Numbered from the stretch's first letter, positions 17,575 through 25,566 are shown. The stretch: 64,000 nt of DNA from CANKHA01 sp963750965 (GCA_963750965.1 CAVVSK010000022.1:124001-188000), one strand, 5' to 3'. The notes: a model not told the origin generated them from the letters alone. A program made the numbers and translations.

Positions 17575-18371
17575 CACCAGCTCCCAGAAGCCCCGCCGCC
17601 ACCCGACGAGCCTCCGCCTCCGGAGAAGCCGCCGCCTCCAGAGGACCCGCCGCCCCTAGAGAACCCTCCACTGCTGCGCGAACCTCCAGAATGAACGCCA
17701 GCATTCAACGCTACGTTCAGGACAAACCAGCGGAAACCGGGGGACACAATGAATAGCGTGACGAACGCGATGAGGAGCGCAACGATAAACCAGTTTAGCG
17801 GATCGTCGGTTTGTTGGCTGTCCAGGCGCAGGGACGGGCGCTCCTGCCACTCAGAAGCGTCGGTGGTTAGGACGGTGATGATGTCATCTATGCCCCGTGA
17901 GATGCCTTCGCCAAAATCCCCGACCTTGAAGCGCGGGGTGATCGCATTTGTGATAATGACCTTCGAAAGGGCGTCGGTGAGAGTGCCTTCCAGGCCGTAG
18001 CCAACTTCGATACGCACCCGCTTCTCATTGGGCGCAACCAGCAAAAGGATGCCATTATTTTTTGCTTTTTCGCCAAGCCTCCAGCTGCGGAACAGCTCGT
18101 TGGCGTAAGGCTCGATCTCCTGTCCCTGTAGCGAAGTGACGGTAGCAACGACAAGCTGAATGCCGGACTCGGCCTCAAGCCGGATGAGTTTCGGCTCGAT
18201 TGTCTCGCGCGTCTCGGCAGGAATGATCCCCGCTTGATCGACGATGCGACCTGTAAGCGGCGGAAAGTTTTGCGCTAGCGCTGCAACAACAGCCGACAGC
18301 AATACCAGTAGTGCAATCACTGGACGTGTTCGGCTGCTCACAGCGGGCAACGCGGTCCAGCGAGCAGTCAT
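17574..18371 (-). CDS. exported TPM-domain protein with glycine-rich tail (YgcG family)
   Basis: The 265-residue protein has an N-terminal signal or anchor (IALLVLLSAVVAALAQ), a TPM domain (LTGRIVDQAGIIPAETRETI, then VRIEVGYGLEGTLTDALS), a transmembrane helix around 195-215 and a Gly/Ser-rich C-terminal tail ending in a GGGG-type repeat. This architecture is characteristic of YgcG proteins encoded beside lemA. It is predicted to face the periplasm. The genes lemA, this one and the second TPM gene run in one direction with a 20-bp gap and a 1-bp overlap. Function in the family is uncertain and has been linked to photosystem repair only in plants. Confidence 0.85.
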   Translation of the reverse strand: MTARWTALPAVSSRTRPVIALLVLLSAVVAALAQNFPPLTGRIVDQAGIIPAETRETIEPKLIRLEAESGIQLVVATVTSLQGQEIEPYANELFRSWRLGEKAKNNGILLLVAPNEKRVRIEVGYGLEGTLTDALSKVIITNAITPRFKVGDFGEGISRGIDDIITVLTTDASEWQERPSLRLDSQQTDDPLNWFIVALLIAFVTLFIVSPGFRWFVLNVALNAGVHSGGSRSSGGFSRGGGSSGGGGFSGGGGSSGGGGASGSW

Positions 18372-18391
18372 TTCGGGTCTTATAAAGACGT

Positions 18392-18988
18392 TCAGAACTT
18401 CACTTGCGGTGGTGTCTGCGTGTTTTCGCCCGCGGCGAATTCAGCCATGGGTTTGTTGTTGCGGAAAAATGTTGATGCCCAGAGCAGACCAGGAAAAGTC
18501 TTGAGCTCTGTATTGTAGGCCCGCACTGCTTCGATGTAGTCGCGCCGGGCTACCGAAATGCGGTTTTCCGTTCCCTCAAGTTGCGACTGTAGTGCGAGAA
18601 AGTTTTGGTTTGACTTCAGGTCAGGATAATTCTCACTGACCGCGATCAACCGCCCAAGTGCGCCTGAAAGCTGATTCTGCGCGTCCTGAAACTGCTTTAG
18701 CTTTTCAGGATCCGTGAGCTGTGAGGCATCAATCTTTGTTTGCGTCGCTTTTGCGCGGGCTTCGATGACCGCGGTGAGCACATCGCGTTCCTGCTTGGCG
18801 TAGCCCTGCACAGTGGCTACGAGGTTAGGGATGAGATCGGCGCGACGCTGATAATTATTCTGCACATCTGCCCATTTCGCCTTGGCCTGTTCCTCGTAAG
18901 TCGGAATGTTGTTGTAGCCGCATGCCGAGACCGTCAGACCCAGCAACGCGACAGCGGCGATAGTACGGATGCGCAGCAACATTTTCAT
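18392..18988 (-). CDS. lemA: LemA family lipoprotein
   Basis: The 198-residue protein has a lipobox-type N terminus (RTIAAVALLGLTVSACGYN) followed by the helical LemA domain: YEEQAKAKWADVQNNYQRRA, then DLIPNLVATVQGYAKQERDV, then SENYPDLKSNQNFLALQSQL and TENRISVARRDYIEAVRAYN. The ribosome site aagga precedes the ATG at 18988. It is first in the operon with two TPM-domain genes. LemA proteins are envelope-anchored helical bundles of unknown biochemical role. Confidence 0.9.
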   Translation of the reverse strand: MKMLLRIRTIAAVALLGLTVSACGYNNIPTYEEQAKAKWADVQNNYQRRADLIPNLVATVQGYAKQERDVLTAVIEARAKATQTKIDASQLTDPEKLKQFQDAQNQLSGALGRLIAVSENYPDLKSNQNFLALQSQLEGTENRISVARRDYIEAVRAYNTELKTFPGLLWASTFFRNNKPMAEFAAGENTQTPPQVKF

Positions 18989-19106
18989 AGCGAGATCCTT
19001 CTTACGTAAACAGCCCGTTGAATGCCGCGAAGCCTAGCAGAATAGGTTTAGAGAGCGCCATCGGCGGGGTCCGGCCTAAAAACCGTTTCACGAGGCGCGC
19101 GGGTGA

Positions 19107-20565
19107 TCACCTATCCAAGGAGGACGTCGCTGGCGGGGCGCCATCTTCCACAGTTTTGCACGCCACACCGGCGCAGGCGTAAAGCTCATCAATGCGCTGT
19201 AACATGCTAGACACGACGGCCGGAGCGAGAGACGCCGCGGCGTTGCTCAATTCATAGGGATCGGTTCGAAGGTCATAGAACTCCGTTTCCCCGCTATACC
19301 GAACAAAGGTCCACCATCTTGTCGCGATAGCTAGGAAATCGCTGCCTGTCGTGTCCAGCGCCCCGTCTTCTCTATCGATGGGCGGGATACCATGAACAAG
19401 CAACTGTTGGCGCCATGCCGGACCTCCGCCGTGCAGCACCGGCAGGAGCGAGCGGCCATCAACCCACTCAGGAATGGGTTTGCCAGCGATCTCCATGAAA
19501 GTCGGCATCAAATCGGCGTTGGTGACGATGCGGTGGTCAATGCCGGGAACGACGCCTGGTCCCCAAATGAGCATCGTAGATTTGATGCTTTCTCGGTAGG
19601 GCGCCACCTTGTGCATGAGCCGGTGCTCGCCCCAGAGGTAACCGTTGTCACTGGCAAAGATGATGTAGGTGTTCGCAAGCTGGCCGCTGGCCTCCAGCGC
19701 CTGCCAGATCGTCTTGATTGCCTTGTCGATGCTGCGACCGCTTTCCAGCATCCGACGCCATTTGCGCTCCAGAGCGCCGCGCTGCTCGGGTGACAGCCGG
19801 GCAATCGCGCGTACATACCCTGGCTTATCGGCGACATCCGCCTCGTTGAACGAGGGCTTCAAACCGGGAGTGAACGGTTCATTGGCGTAGAGCCCGGTGA
19901 ACTCCTTGGCGGGAATGGCGGGCAGATGCGGCGCGATCGGACTAAATAGAAAAGCAAAAGGTTTTTGTAGGGTCGCCTGTTGCTTGACGGTGGTGCTGAC
20001 CAGATTGGCCAGGACGTTGGTGGAATAGGTGGTGTCGGTGCTGCCTCTATAAGTGACGGCCTTGCCATTGTGGCTTGCGCTCCAGTTAAACATATTGGCG
20101 GCGCCGGCATAGACGGCATACCAGCGGAGCCAGCCCCTCGGAACGCTCGCAGGGTCAGTATAGCCATTGAGGAACTTGCCGAACATGCCGGTGTAATATT
20201 CGGGCAGCAGCGTTTTCGCCCAGGACTTCTGATCGAGGCCGTTTGCCATATAGCGGAAATAGCCGCCATTCTGCCCCGTGTTGTTGAGGACGCCGTGATT
20301 TTGCGGATACATCCCGGTCAGCAGCGACGTGCGCGAGGGACAGCAAAGAGACTGGCTGAAAATCGCGGTACTCGAACCGCCTCGCCAGCGGAGCCTTTGA
20401 CATGAGAAACGGCATGAAAGGCTTCCCGGCGGCATCCCGGCCGGTGATCATATGCTCGGTCTGGTCGTCAGTGAGAATGACGACGATGTTAGGTTTGTTT
20501 GATTGCGCCAAGGCTGGCGCCGACCACGCCATTAGTAGGGCGAATAAGATCGATAAGCGAAACAT
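19107..20565 (-). pseudogene. arylsulfatase-type sulfatase, frameshifted
   Basis: Two overlapping frames together encode one sulfatase. The first (from ATG at 20565) has a signal peptide (FRLSILFALLMAWSAPALAQ) and the metal motif NIVVILTDDQTEHM, then RFEY. The second continues AIFSQSLCCPSRTSLLTGMY, containing the C-x-P-S-R motif whose cysteine becomes formylglycine, followed by SDNGYLWGEHRLMHK and the C-terminal subdomain. The junction lies at 20367-20370, where four bases (tacc on the minus strand) stand in place of one codon, so a single inserted base breaks the gene. Apart from this the gene looks intact, so recent inactivation or a sequencing error are both possible. Loss would abolish activity because the catalytic cysteine is after the shift. 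Confidence 0.8.
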
Positions 20566-20835
20566 CCAAACCGGCAAAATTTGACGGATTTCTACGCCTT
20601 CTCCGTCGAAACCTAACACGACGACAAAAATGCGCGAGGAAAAGGTCAGGAGGAAGCCAAAGGAATTGCCGCCTTAAGATCGTGAGGGACAGGCTGACGG
20701 GCCGTAAGGGCCCTGATGTGTGCTGCCATAAGTTCGGATCCTCTGCGCCACTCAAGGCGCTCGCTCCCGGTTGACGGAAAGATATTGGCTTTCCGTTGGA
20801 CGCGACGGCAGGCGCGGATCCAAGCGTTTGATCTT

Positions 20836-20881
20836 GCTGGCGCGCCCTACGGGAATCGAACCCGTGTTTCCGCCGTGAAAG
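20836..20881 (-). repeat. duplicated tRNA-Glu 3' segment (attachment-site copy)
   Basis: These 46 bases are identical to 28241-28286, which cover the CCA end, acceptor 3' strand, T-arm and part of the anticodon arm of the intact tRNA-Glu, in the same orientation. Beyond the match the tRNA is not continued. A direct repeat of a tRNA 3' end 7.4 kb from the intact gene is the usual footprint of a tyrosine-recombinase element. Confidence 0.85.
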
Positions 20882-20952
20882 AGATGATACAGCGTCCCGG
20901 GGCTTTCCAGTTTTGGATTGCCGGATGTGCTGCTCAGGGCAGGCCTAGGAAT

Positions 20953-21147
20953 TTGCGGACCATAATCATAGGCTTGGCTTGTGCTGTGCTGGCTGTGACG
21001 GCGTTCATTTATTCACTGCCCCGCGGCGGTAAGCACGCGTTTTTCGTAGGCACCGAATGGGAGGCATATGCGGTGGTTGCGATGATCAGCCTTCTCGCGG
21101 TGGGTCTTGTCATGACGGTTGTTGGCATCACTGACTGGGCACAGTAG
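20953..21147 (+). CDS. small two-helix membrane protein, unknown
   Basis: The frame reads from a TTG at 20953 preceded by agga, giving about 64 residues with two hydrophobic stretches (TIIIGLACAVLAVTAFIYSL and AVVAMISLLAVGLVMTVVGI) separated by a short polar loop. No family recognised. It lies just inside the left attachment copy of the tRNA-Glu island, followed at once by another tiny membrane ORF. The start codon is weak evidence, so existence is uncertain. Confidence 0.4.
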   Translation: MRTIIIGLACAVLAVTAFIYSLPRGGKHAFFVGTEWEAYAVVAMISLLAVGLVMTVVGITDWAQ

Positions 21148-21166
21148 GCAGCCATCGGAGGCTTCA

Positions 21167-21283
21167 ATGGCATTCCGCTCCAGCCACAAGCAGCAACCCG
21201 TAGATTTCTTGTCGGTTGCGTTTTCTATTTGCGTTGTGATCGTGATTATTGGCTGGATTGGATTCCTGACCTTTGGTCACTAG
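21167..21283 (+). CDS. 38-residue single-pass membrane peptide, unknown
   Basis: Starts at an ATG with a strong ggagg seven bases upstream and ends at TAG 21281-21283. It has a polar N terminus (MAFRSSHKQQPVDFLS) and one hydrophobic helix (FSICVVIVIIGWIGFLTFG). It is spaced 19 bp after the preceding small membrane ORF. The combination of a good ribosome site and a clean helix makes it more than chance, but no family is known to me. Confidence 0.4.
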   Translation: MAFRSSHKQQPVDFLSVAFSICVVIVIIGWIGFLTFGH

Positions 21284-21288
21284 CGCGC

Positions 21289-21952
21289 TTAAAAAGTGCC
21301 GTCCTCAATGCGCGTATAGGCTGCCGCGTTCTTGTTCTTCGTCTTTATCCAGCACTTCGCTCGACCTGAGCGATAGGGCGCGTCAATGCGCTTTGATATG
21401 ATCCCCTCCAACCCGAGCCGGCAGGCGTGATTGAAGACGGTCACGCCGTCCGCTTCGATATGCTCACTTAGGGCCGGGCTTCGCTTTGCGCAGCAGCTTT
21501 GCAAGGCGGCGGCGCCTGTCGGATAGCGGAGCAACCCGGATGTCCTCGCCGTCGACCGCAAGAAGATCAAAGGCATAGGCAAATGCCTCGTGGTCCTTGA
21601 GACGAGAGTGAAGATCGTTGAAGTCGGTCACGCCGTCCGGGCCAGCGACGCAACATTCAGCATCCACGATGGCATGCTTAGCCGGTAGCCGCGCGGCGTC
21701 TTCGACTATCCAGGGATAACGATCTGTCCAGTCGTTGCCGGTCCGGGTGAACAAACGGACGCGGCCGTCGCGGACGTGGATCTGGAGCCGATAGCCGTCG
21801 TGTTTAATTTCATGGACCCAGCCCGGGCCAAGCGGCGCCTTGGGCGCGACGGTCGGGAGGCATGGGGTGATGAAAGCGGAAGGGGCGCGGGAAGATCGGC
21901 CCGCCCTTGTGGAACGCCACGGCATGATAGACGCTACTCTGCACTCGCCCAC
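21289..21952 (-). pseudogene. ATP-dependent DNA ligase (LigD-type adenylation domain), frameshifted
   Basis: Nucleotidyltransferase domain of an ATP-dependent ligase. The first frame shows WVHEIKHDGYRLQIHVRDG, with the adenylated lysine in K-H-D-G, then DAECCVAGPDGVTDFNDLHS and ends soon after RKAKPG. The second frame resumes PALSEHIEADG and carries GLEGIISKRIDAPYRSGR and CWIKTKN (motifs IV-V). One extra base near 21474-21478 (cccgg on the minus strand) separates them. No OB domain or polymerase domain is present, so even repaired it would be a short adenylation-domain protein. The tail resembles a second remnant at 35937-36053. N-terminal limit uncertain. Confidence 0.75.
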
Positions 21953-22075
21953 CCAAGGCCGGGATATAGCGGGTGCAGTCCCTTTTGTGGAGTCCAGTGG
22001 GAGCGTCCGCCATATCCATCGGAACAGAAGCGCTGCAACTGGAAGGCTGGATGTAACGACCGGTAGCGCTACTTT

Positions 22076-22237
22076 TCAATAGAACAGTCCGTAAGCCTCG
22101 TGAGCCAGTAGCAAGCCTATCGAGGCCACCGTCAGTCCAAGCGCGACACAAAGGAAGGCCAGCACTGCCATGATCGCGGCTAAAGGTTTGTCGTCGTCCT
22201 GACGATCATCGTAAACTTCTACATCGGATTCCTGCAT
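22076..22237 (-). CDS. small single-pass membrane protein, unknown
   Basis: 53 residues from the ATG at 22237, which has ggagg upstream on the minus strand. An acidic N terminus (MQESDVEVYDDRQDDDK) is followed by one long hydrophobic stretch (LAAIMAVLAFLCVALGLTVA). No family recognised. It sits beside the broken ligase inside the tRNA-Glu island. Confidence 0.45.
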   Translation of the reverse strand: MQESDVEVYDDRQDDDKPLAAIMAVLAFLCVALGLTVASIGLLLAHEAYGLFY

Positions 22238-22447
22238 CGGCAACCGCCTCCGGTTGCCCAAATCATGGCCTGCGGCCGCTCGCTGTGCCAAACCCAAAAA
22301 CGGGTTAACCCCAATAAAATGATTCAGCAGCCAATCGCTTGGCACTTTTGCAAAATCCCAGCCCGCGTGCGGGTTTTGGAGTCGAAATGCCAGACGGAAC
22401 CATCGTCCTGCGGCCCAACGAGTTCAGCCAGCCGGACTAGCAGAACC

Positions 22448-22726
22448 ATGGTCGATAAATACACGCTCCGGCCGACAGGCCTTGGCGACAGCCGCGATGA
22501 TTTCGTTTTCCGGTTCAATGGGCGTGACGTTGGGCGGACATATGCCGATGGCACGCCGGTAGGTCCTCGCTGGTATTGGTCGATCTATGGCATCAACTTG
22601 CGCGGCCCATTACCGGAAGGCGTAGTGGTCCAGGGTCTTGCCGATGATCTCGCTGCGGCAGGGGCGGCGTTCAAAGAGAATTGGGAAAAGGTGTTAGGCG
22701 CCGGTTCAGTGAAGCCGGAAAAGTGA
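22448..22726 (+). CDS. conserved-looking hypothetical protein (gene A of the island module)
   Basis: 92-residue soluble protein beginning MVDKYTLRPTGLGDSRDD and containing FVFRFNGRDVGRTYADGT and YWSIYGINLRGPLPEG, ending GSVKPEK. I do not recognise a named family. The last 34 bases before and including the ATGGCTAG that overlaps its stop are duplicated exactly at 33631-33664, where the next gene follows directly. In this copy a 2.19-kb TIR element interrupts that junction, immediately after the stop. Confidence 0.55.
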   Translation: MVDKYTLRPTGLGDSRDDFVFRFNGRDVGRTYADGTPVGPRWYWSIYGINLRGPLPEGVVVQGLADDLAAAGAAFKENWEKVLGAGSVKPEK

Positions 22727-22733
22727 TGGCTAG

Positions 22734-22749
22734 GGCGTGTACTCATAAA
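22734..22749 (+). repeat. left terminal inverted repeat of the cassette
   Basis: GGCGTGTACTCATAAA, 16 of 16 complementary to 24908-24923. Similarity stops immediately inside the repeat. Confidence 0.85.
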
Positions 22750-22772
22750 TCCAGAACGCTCACAGACTTGGC

Positions 22773-22845
22773 GATGTCCGCGCTACCCTTAGAAGCGGAC
22801 ATCCGGGCTAGCTTTCGGCACGTCTGCTTAGGGCCAAAAGCAGAC
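22773..22845. repeat. subterminal palindromic repeats, left end of the cassette
   Basis: Two hairpins lie in tandem: gatgtccgc (22773-22781) with gcggacatc (22795-22803), and gtctgctt (22822-22829) with aagcagac (22838-22845). Related hairpins are at the right end. Translations of such repeats give strings like MSALPLEADI, which I have seen often in small ORF calls from Rhizobiales; that is recollection, not a checked match. Confidence 0.7.
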
Positions 22846-22876
22846 ATCGCGGCATATGCGACAAGCGCCAAGTACG

Positions 22877-24757
22877 TCAGGGCTGTTGATTTGTCCCGCG
22901 CTGATAAAGCGGCAAAATGATCTGAAATTCCATCCCTTCGGGGTTGTTTGGAGCCGCCGTCAACCGGCCCCCATGCGCTTCGACAATCGTTTGACAGATT
23001 GAAAGTCCCATTCCCATGCCGCTCGATTTTGTGGTGAAAAACGGCTGAAACATTTTTTTCACTATCTCTGGATCGACGCGCGGCCCAGAATCCACAACCC
23101 TTACCAAAACCGTTCCAGCGGAATGATCCACTTCAGTCCGCAGTGCCAGGATGCGCATTCTATGCCCAGAGTGGCTCATGGCTTCCACAGCGTTCATAAC
23201 CAAATTCAAAATGACTTGCTGCAACTGAACCGGGTCGGCCGTCACGAGCGGCGGCACATCATCAGTCAAATTAGTCTGTAGTACGATGTTATTTGAATAT
23301 ATGGGGCCTGCGGCGACCGTAATGACCTGTCCAATGAGTTCATTGAGATTGACTTTGGTCCGTGTTGTCGACTCATGCTTAAACATTGCCCGGACGCTCT
23401 TGAGAACGTCATCGGCGTGATGGCTTCCTTCGATGACGGCTTCCAGCGCCTCACGAACCGCGTCGAGGTTGGGGTCCCGTCGTTCCAGCAATATAAGGCC
23501 TGCCTCTCCCGAGGCTGAAATTGCAGCCAGCGGCTGGCGGACTTCGTGGGCGATGGAGGCCGATAGTTCACCTGCGGTGGCGAATCGATTCATTCGGGCG
23601 AGTTCATTCACTCGCTGCAGTGAATGAGCTTCAGCAATTTGGCGGCGCCGGTGTTCGCGCAGTAGGCCAACGATGAGCGCGGCCTGTATCAAAATAACTG
23701 AAGTAATAAGCATAATTTGCCATCGATATTGTTCCCAAACGGTCGGATCGCGAAAGTAAATCTTACTTCCCGGCGGCAGGCGGCTCTCGCTGATGCCCCA
23801 ACGCTGCACTTGTCTCCAGTCAAAAATCGGGCTTGCAAATTGGACGACTGATGTTTTGATTTCGCTCGGCTTCTCTCCGATAAGAATGCGAATGGCAACG
23901 GCGGCTGTCTGTCGGCTGCTGTCAGCCGCTAAGAGAAGCGGACCTCCTACGATCTCGTTGCCGAAGAAGGATTCGTCATAAGAAAAAATCGGCGCGTTGG
24001 CGACGGCATGTAGCCTGGTTAGTGGCGTGGCACCTTCGTGTACGACGCCTGCGGCATCGACGATCATCAGCTCCCAAAAGATCGCAGATTGCGGTGGGAG
24101 CGCCGAGGCGTGTTTTAGTAGCGCTTCGAATGACAAGTCATCCGTCCATGAAAGCTTAACCCGGTTTGCGAGCGGCTCCACCTCTTTCGCTATCGCTTCC
24201 TTCCAAAATCTCTCAATCGGAGAGGTCCCAACCACCACGATCACGTCTTTGGTGTTCGGCAACACTTGCAGGATATTCTCAAATGCAGCCAAATAGTTGA
24301 TCCTTAGTGCGACGACGGCGTCGTTCTCCGTAAGACTGGAATACTGCACCCGACGTTGATCCACAGCCGTGAACACCATGGGGGTGTTGGGAAAAAGCTG
24401 CCGCCGGTGTCGCTGGACAAATGCTGCTGCAGGCGCCCCGATGCTCACAATTATGTCGGGCGAGCGTTTGGCGGAGAGAGCTCGGAGGTACTCTACGAAC
24501 GGAACCTCGGGGTCTTCGTCGGGGGAACGGGCAGTTATAAGCGAGTGTTCAGTGATGTCTAGCGGCCATGGTGATTGTCGGTTCAGTTCCATACGAATGG
24601 TTCTGGCATATTCGCTCCACGGCTTGAAATCTCTGCCAAAAGAATGAAGCAGCATGACCTGCTTAGGCTCAACGGCCAGCGCGGTCGGGCATGCAAGAGA
24701 CTGCGCCACGCAGCAAATAATTGCTGCTACAGAGCAGATACGCTGAGCCTGGGTCAT
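22877..24757 (-). CDS. sensor histidine kinase with periplasmic ABC-substrate-binding-like domain
   Basis: Membrane kinase of 626 residues. It has a signal peptide or first helix (1-29), a periplasmic domain of the ABC_sub_bind type (about 30-335, starting EPKQVMLLHSFGRDFKPW), a transmembrane helix (347-365), and a HisKA domain with the phospho-acceptor H404 in ASIAHEVRQPLAAI. The HATPase_c domain carries the N box NLVMNAVEA (about 518-526), G1 VVDSGPR and G2 SGMGMGLSI. All catalytic motifs look intact. No response regulator is adjacent, so it is an orphan. Such kinases are multiplied in Bradyrhizobiaceae. It is the only large gene inside the TIR-bounded cassette, reading from right to left. 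The ligand is unknown. Confidence 0.9.
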   Translation of the reverse strand: MTQAQRICSVAAIICCVAQSLACPTALAVEPKQVMLLHSFGRDFKPWSEYARTIRMELNRQSPWPLDITEHSLITARSPDEDPEVPFVEYLRALSAKRSPDIIVSIGAPAAAFVQRHRRQLFPNTPMVFTAVDQRRVQYSSLTENDAVVALRINYLAAFENILQVLPNTKDVIVVVGTSPIERFWKEAIAKEVEPLANRVKLSWTDDLSFEALLKHASALPPQSAIFWELMIVDAAGVVHEGATPLTRLHAVANAPIFSYDESFFGNEIVGGPLLLAADSSRQTAAVAIRILIGEKPSEIKTSVVQFASPIFDWRQVQRWGISESRLPPGSKIYFRDPTVWEQYRWQIMLITSVILIQAALIVGLLREHRRRQIAEAHSLQRVNELARMNRFATAGELSASIAHEVRQPLAAISASGEAGLILLERRDPNLDAVREALEAVIEGSHHADDVLKSVRAMFKHESTTRTKVNLNELIGQVITVAAGPIYSNNIVLQTNLTDDVPPLVTADPVQLQQVILNLVMNAVEAMSHSGHRMRILALRTEVDHSAGTVLVRVVDSGPRVDPEIVKKMFQPFFTTKSSGMGMGLSICQTIVEAHGGRLTAAPNNPEGMEFQIILPLYQRGTNQQP

Positions 24758-24826
24758 TGCAGCTTCGTTGTATTCTCTCGATCTATAAGGAGACTAACAT
24801 GACCCGAGAGAACAATACGACTGGCA

Positions 24827-24900
24827 GTGTCCGCTTTGGGTCAAAAGGCGAAATTCGGGCTGACCAGCGCACGTCTGCTTTAGCCCCAAAAGCGGACATC
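24827..24900. repeat. subterminal palindromic repeats, right end of the cassette
   Basis: Imperfect hairpins related to those at the left end: gtccgctttgggtcaaaagg from 24829 and gtctgctttagccccaaaag with cggac near 24872-24897. Mirror placement at both ends suggests they are part of the element, perhaps transposase-binding or transcription-stopping sites. Confidence 0.6.
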
Positions 24901-24907
24901 CCCTCGT

Positions 24908-24923
24908 TTTATGAGTACACGCC
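24908..24923 (-). repeat. right terminal inverted repeat of the cassette
   Basis: TTTATGAGTACACGCC is the exact reverse complement of the left end. It contains the ATG now available to the downstream gene. Confidence 0.85.
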
Positions 24924-25186
24924 TTAGAAAAACCGCCAGGCCCACCGACTGGAATCGCGCCTTGGCCCATCCAATCAAGCTGCGGGACGGCGTTGTTATC
25001 AGCACGATGGCGCAAGCGGCGCGCTTGATGACCGAGCGGCTACCACCGCACCGGCAGGGCAAAGATGTCTGGCTACATGCCGCCGAGCTGCTGCTGAAGG
25101 CGCAGCGCACCGGGAAAAAGCGCGATCTGGAACACGCAACCGATCAGCTTTGCCGCGCGTTAGTGGTGGAGGGTTGGATAGCGTGA
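24911..25186 (+). CDS. hypothetical protein (gene B of the island module), start codon inside the TIR
   Basis: 91-residue basic protein: MSTRLRKTARPTDWNRALAH, then LRDGVVISTMAQAARLMTER, then KDVWLHAAELLLKAQ and ATDQLCRALVVEGWIA. No family recognised. The paralogous fragment at 33658 begins MARKTAKPTGWNRALAYP directly after gene A. Here the cassette has removed that start, and the TIR supplies ATGAGTACACGCC in frame with the rest, replacing Met-Ala by Met-Ser-Thr-Arg-Leu. There is no obvious ribosome site before the new ATG, so translation is plausible but not shown. Confidence 0.55.
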   Translation: MSTRLRKTARPTDWNRALAHPIKLRDGVVISTMAQAARLMTERLPPHRQGKDVWLHAAELLLKAQRTGKKRDLEHATDQLCRALVVEGWIA

Positions 25187-25196
25187 GCGTTGCGTC

Positions 25197-25364
25197 ATGC
25201 GTAAAATTATCGGTCAGCAGATTAACGACGGGCCGCGCGAATACTTCGTTCAATGCCCGGTCTGTGGCGACCTAGTCGATATGCGCGATCTGGCCGAGGT
25301 TATAGATCACGACTGCGGCCCCCCGCCCGCAACGCCCCACTATGGAGGGCAACATGCCGCCTAA
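25197..25364 (+). CDS. small putative zinc-ribbon-like protein, unknown
   Basis: 55 residues, MRKIIGQQINDGPREYFVQ then CPVCGDLVDMRD, with a later DHDC. The CxxC plus His-x-Cys arrangement could bind one metal. It lies 10 bp after gene B and overlaps the next ORF by 11 bases, so it is probably co-transcribed. No family recognised. Confidence 0.45.
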   Translation: MRKIIGQQINDGPREYFVQCPVCGDLVDMRDLAEVIDHDCGPPPATPHYGGQHAA

Positions 25365-25566
25365 AACAAACGCCTCCCGCATTGATGATCTGGAACGCCG
25401 CGTTGCTGCACTAGAGCAACAGCTAAAGGCCCGGGGCAGCAAGGCCGGCTCTGCGAAACAGAAGTCGGCCGAGCTAAAGTGGGGGAAGCCCGGCGCGTCT
25501 GTTACGCGACGGCAAGCTTTCGCCTTGGGGCAAGCGTCCGATCTTAAGCCCCGATCCAGGTCTTGA
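25354..25566 (+). CDS. short coiled-coil protein, unknown
   Basis: 70 residues from the ATG at 25354, which has ggaggg upstream. The segment SRIDDLERRVAALEQQLKAR has heptad spacing of leucine, valine and alanine and should form a short coiled coil. The rest is basic and low in hydrophobics (KAGSAKQKSAELKWGKPGAS). Last of three small same-strand genes in the island. Confidence 0.45.
   Translation: MPPKTNASRIDDLERRVAALEQQLKARGSKAGSAKQKSAELKWGKPGASVTRRQAFALGQASDLKPRSRS

Larger units (their letters stand above)
22734..24923. mobile_element. 2.19-kb TIR-bounded cassette carrying a histidine kinase, no transposase
   Basis: The ends are perfect 16-base inverted repeats, GGCGTGTACTCATAAA at 22734-22749 and its reverse complement at 24908-24923. 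The left flank ends ctag and the right flank begins ttag. A related empty site at 33631-33712 reads straight through ggctagaaaaaccgcc, showing that the segment is an insertion with a 3- or 4-base target duplication. Inside are subterminal hairpins at both ends and one large gene, a sensor histidine kinase; I find no transposase or recombinase. This resembles the mobile insertion cassettes known from other bacteria, moved in trans by a transposase that recognises the ends. The family of that transposase is unknown; YTAR-like targets recall IS5 and TA targets recall IS630. Confidence 0.8.

Noticed and set aside
20836..20881. A second tRNA-Glu gene
   Set aside because: The match to the intact tRNA stops in the anticodon arm and the 5' half is missing.
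24799..24927. 42-codon plus-strand frame with a good aaggag site, reading MTRENNTTGSVRFGSKGEIR onward
   Set aside because: Most of it is the subterminal palindromic repeat and the TIR. Translations of this repeat recur as spurious small proteins, so I do not call a gene despite the ribosome site.
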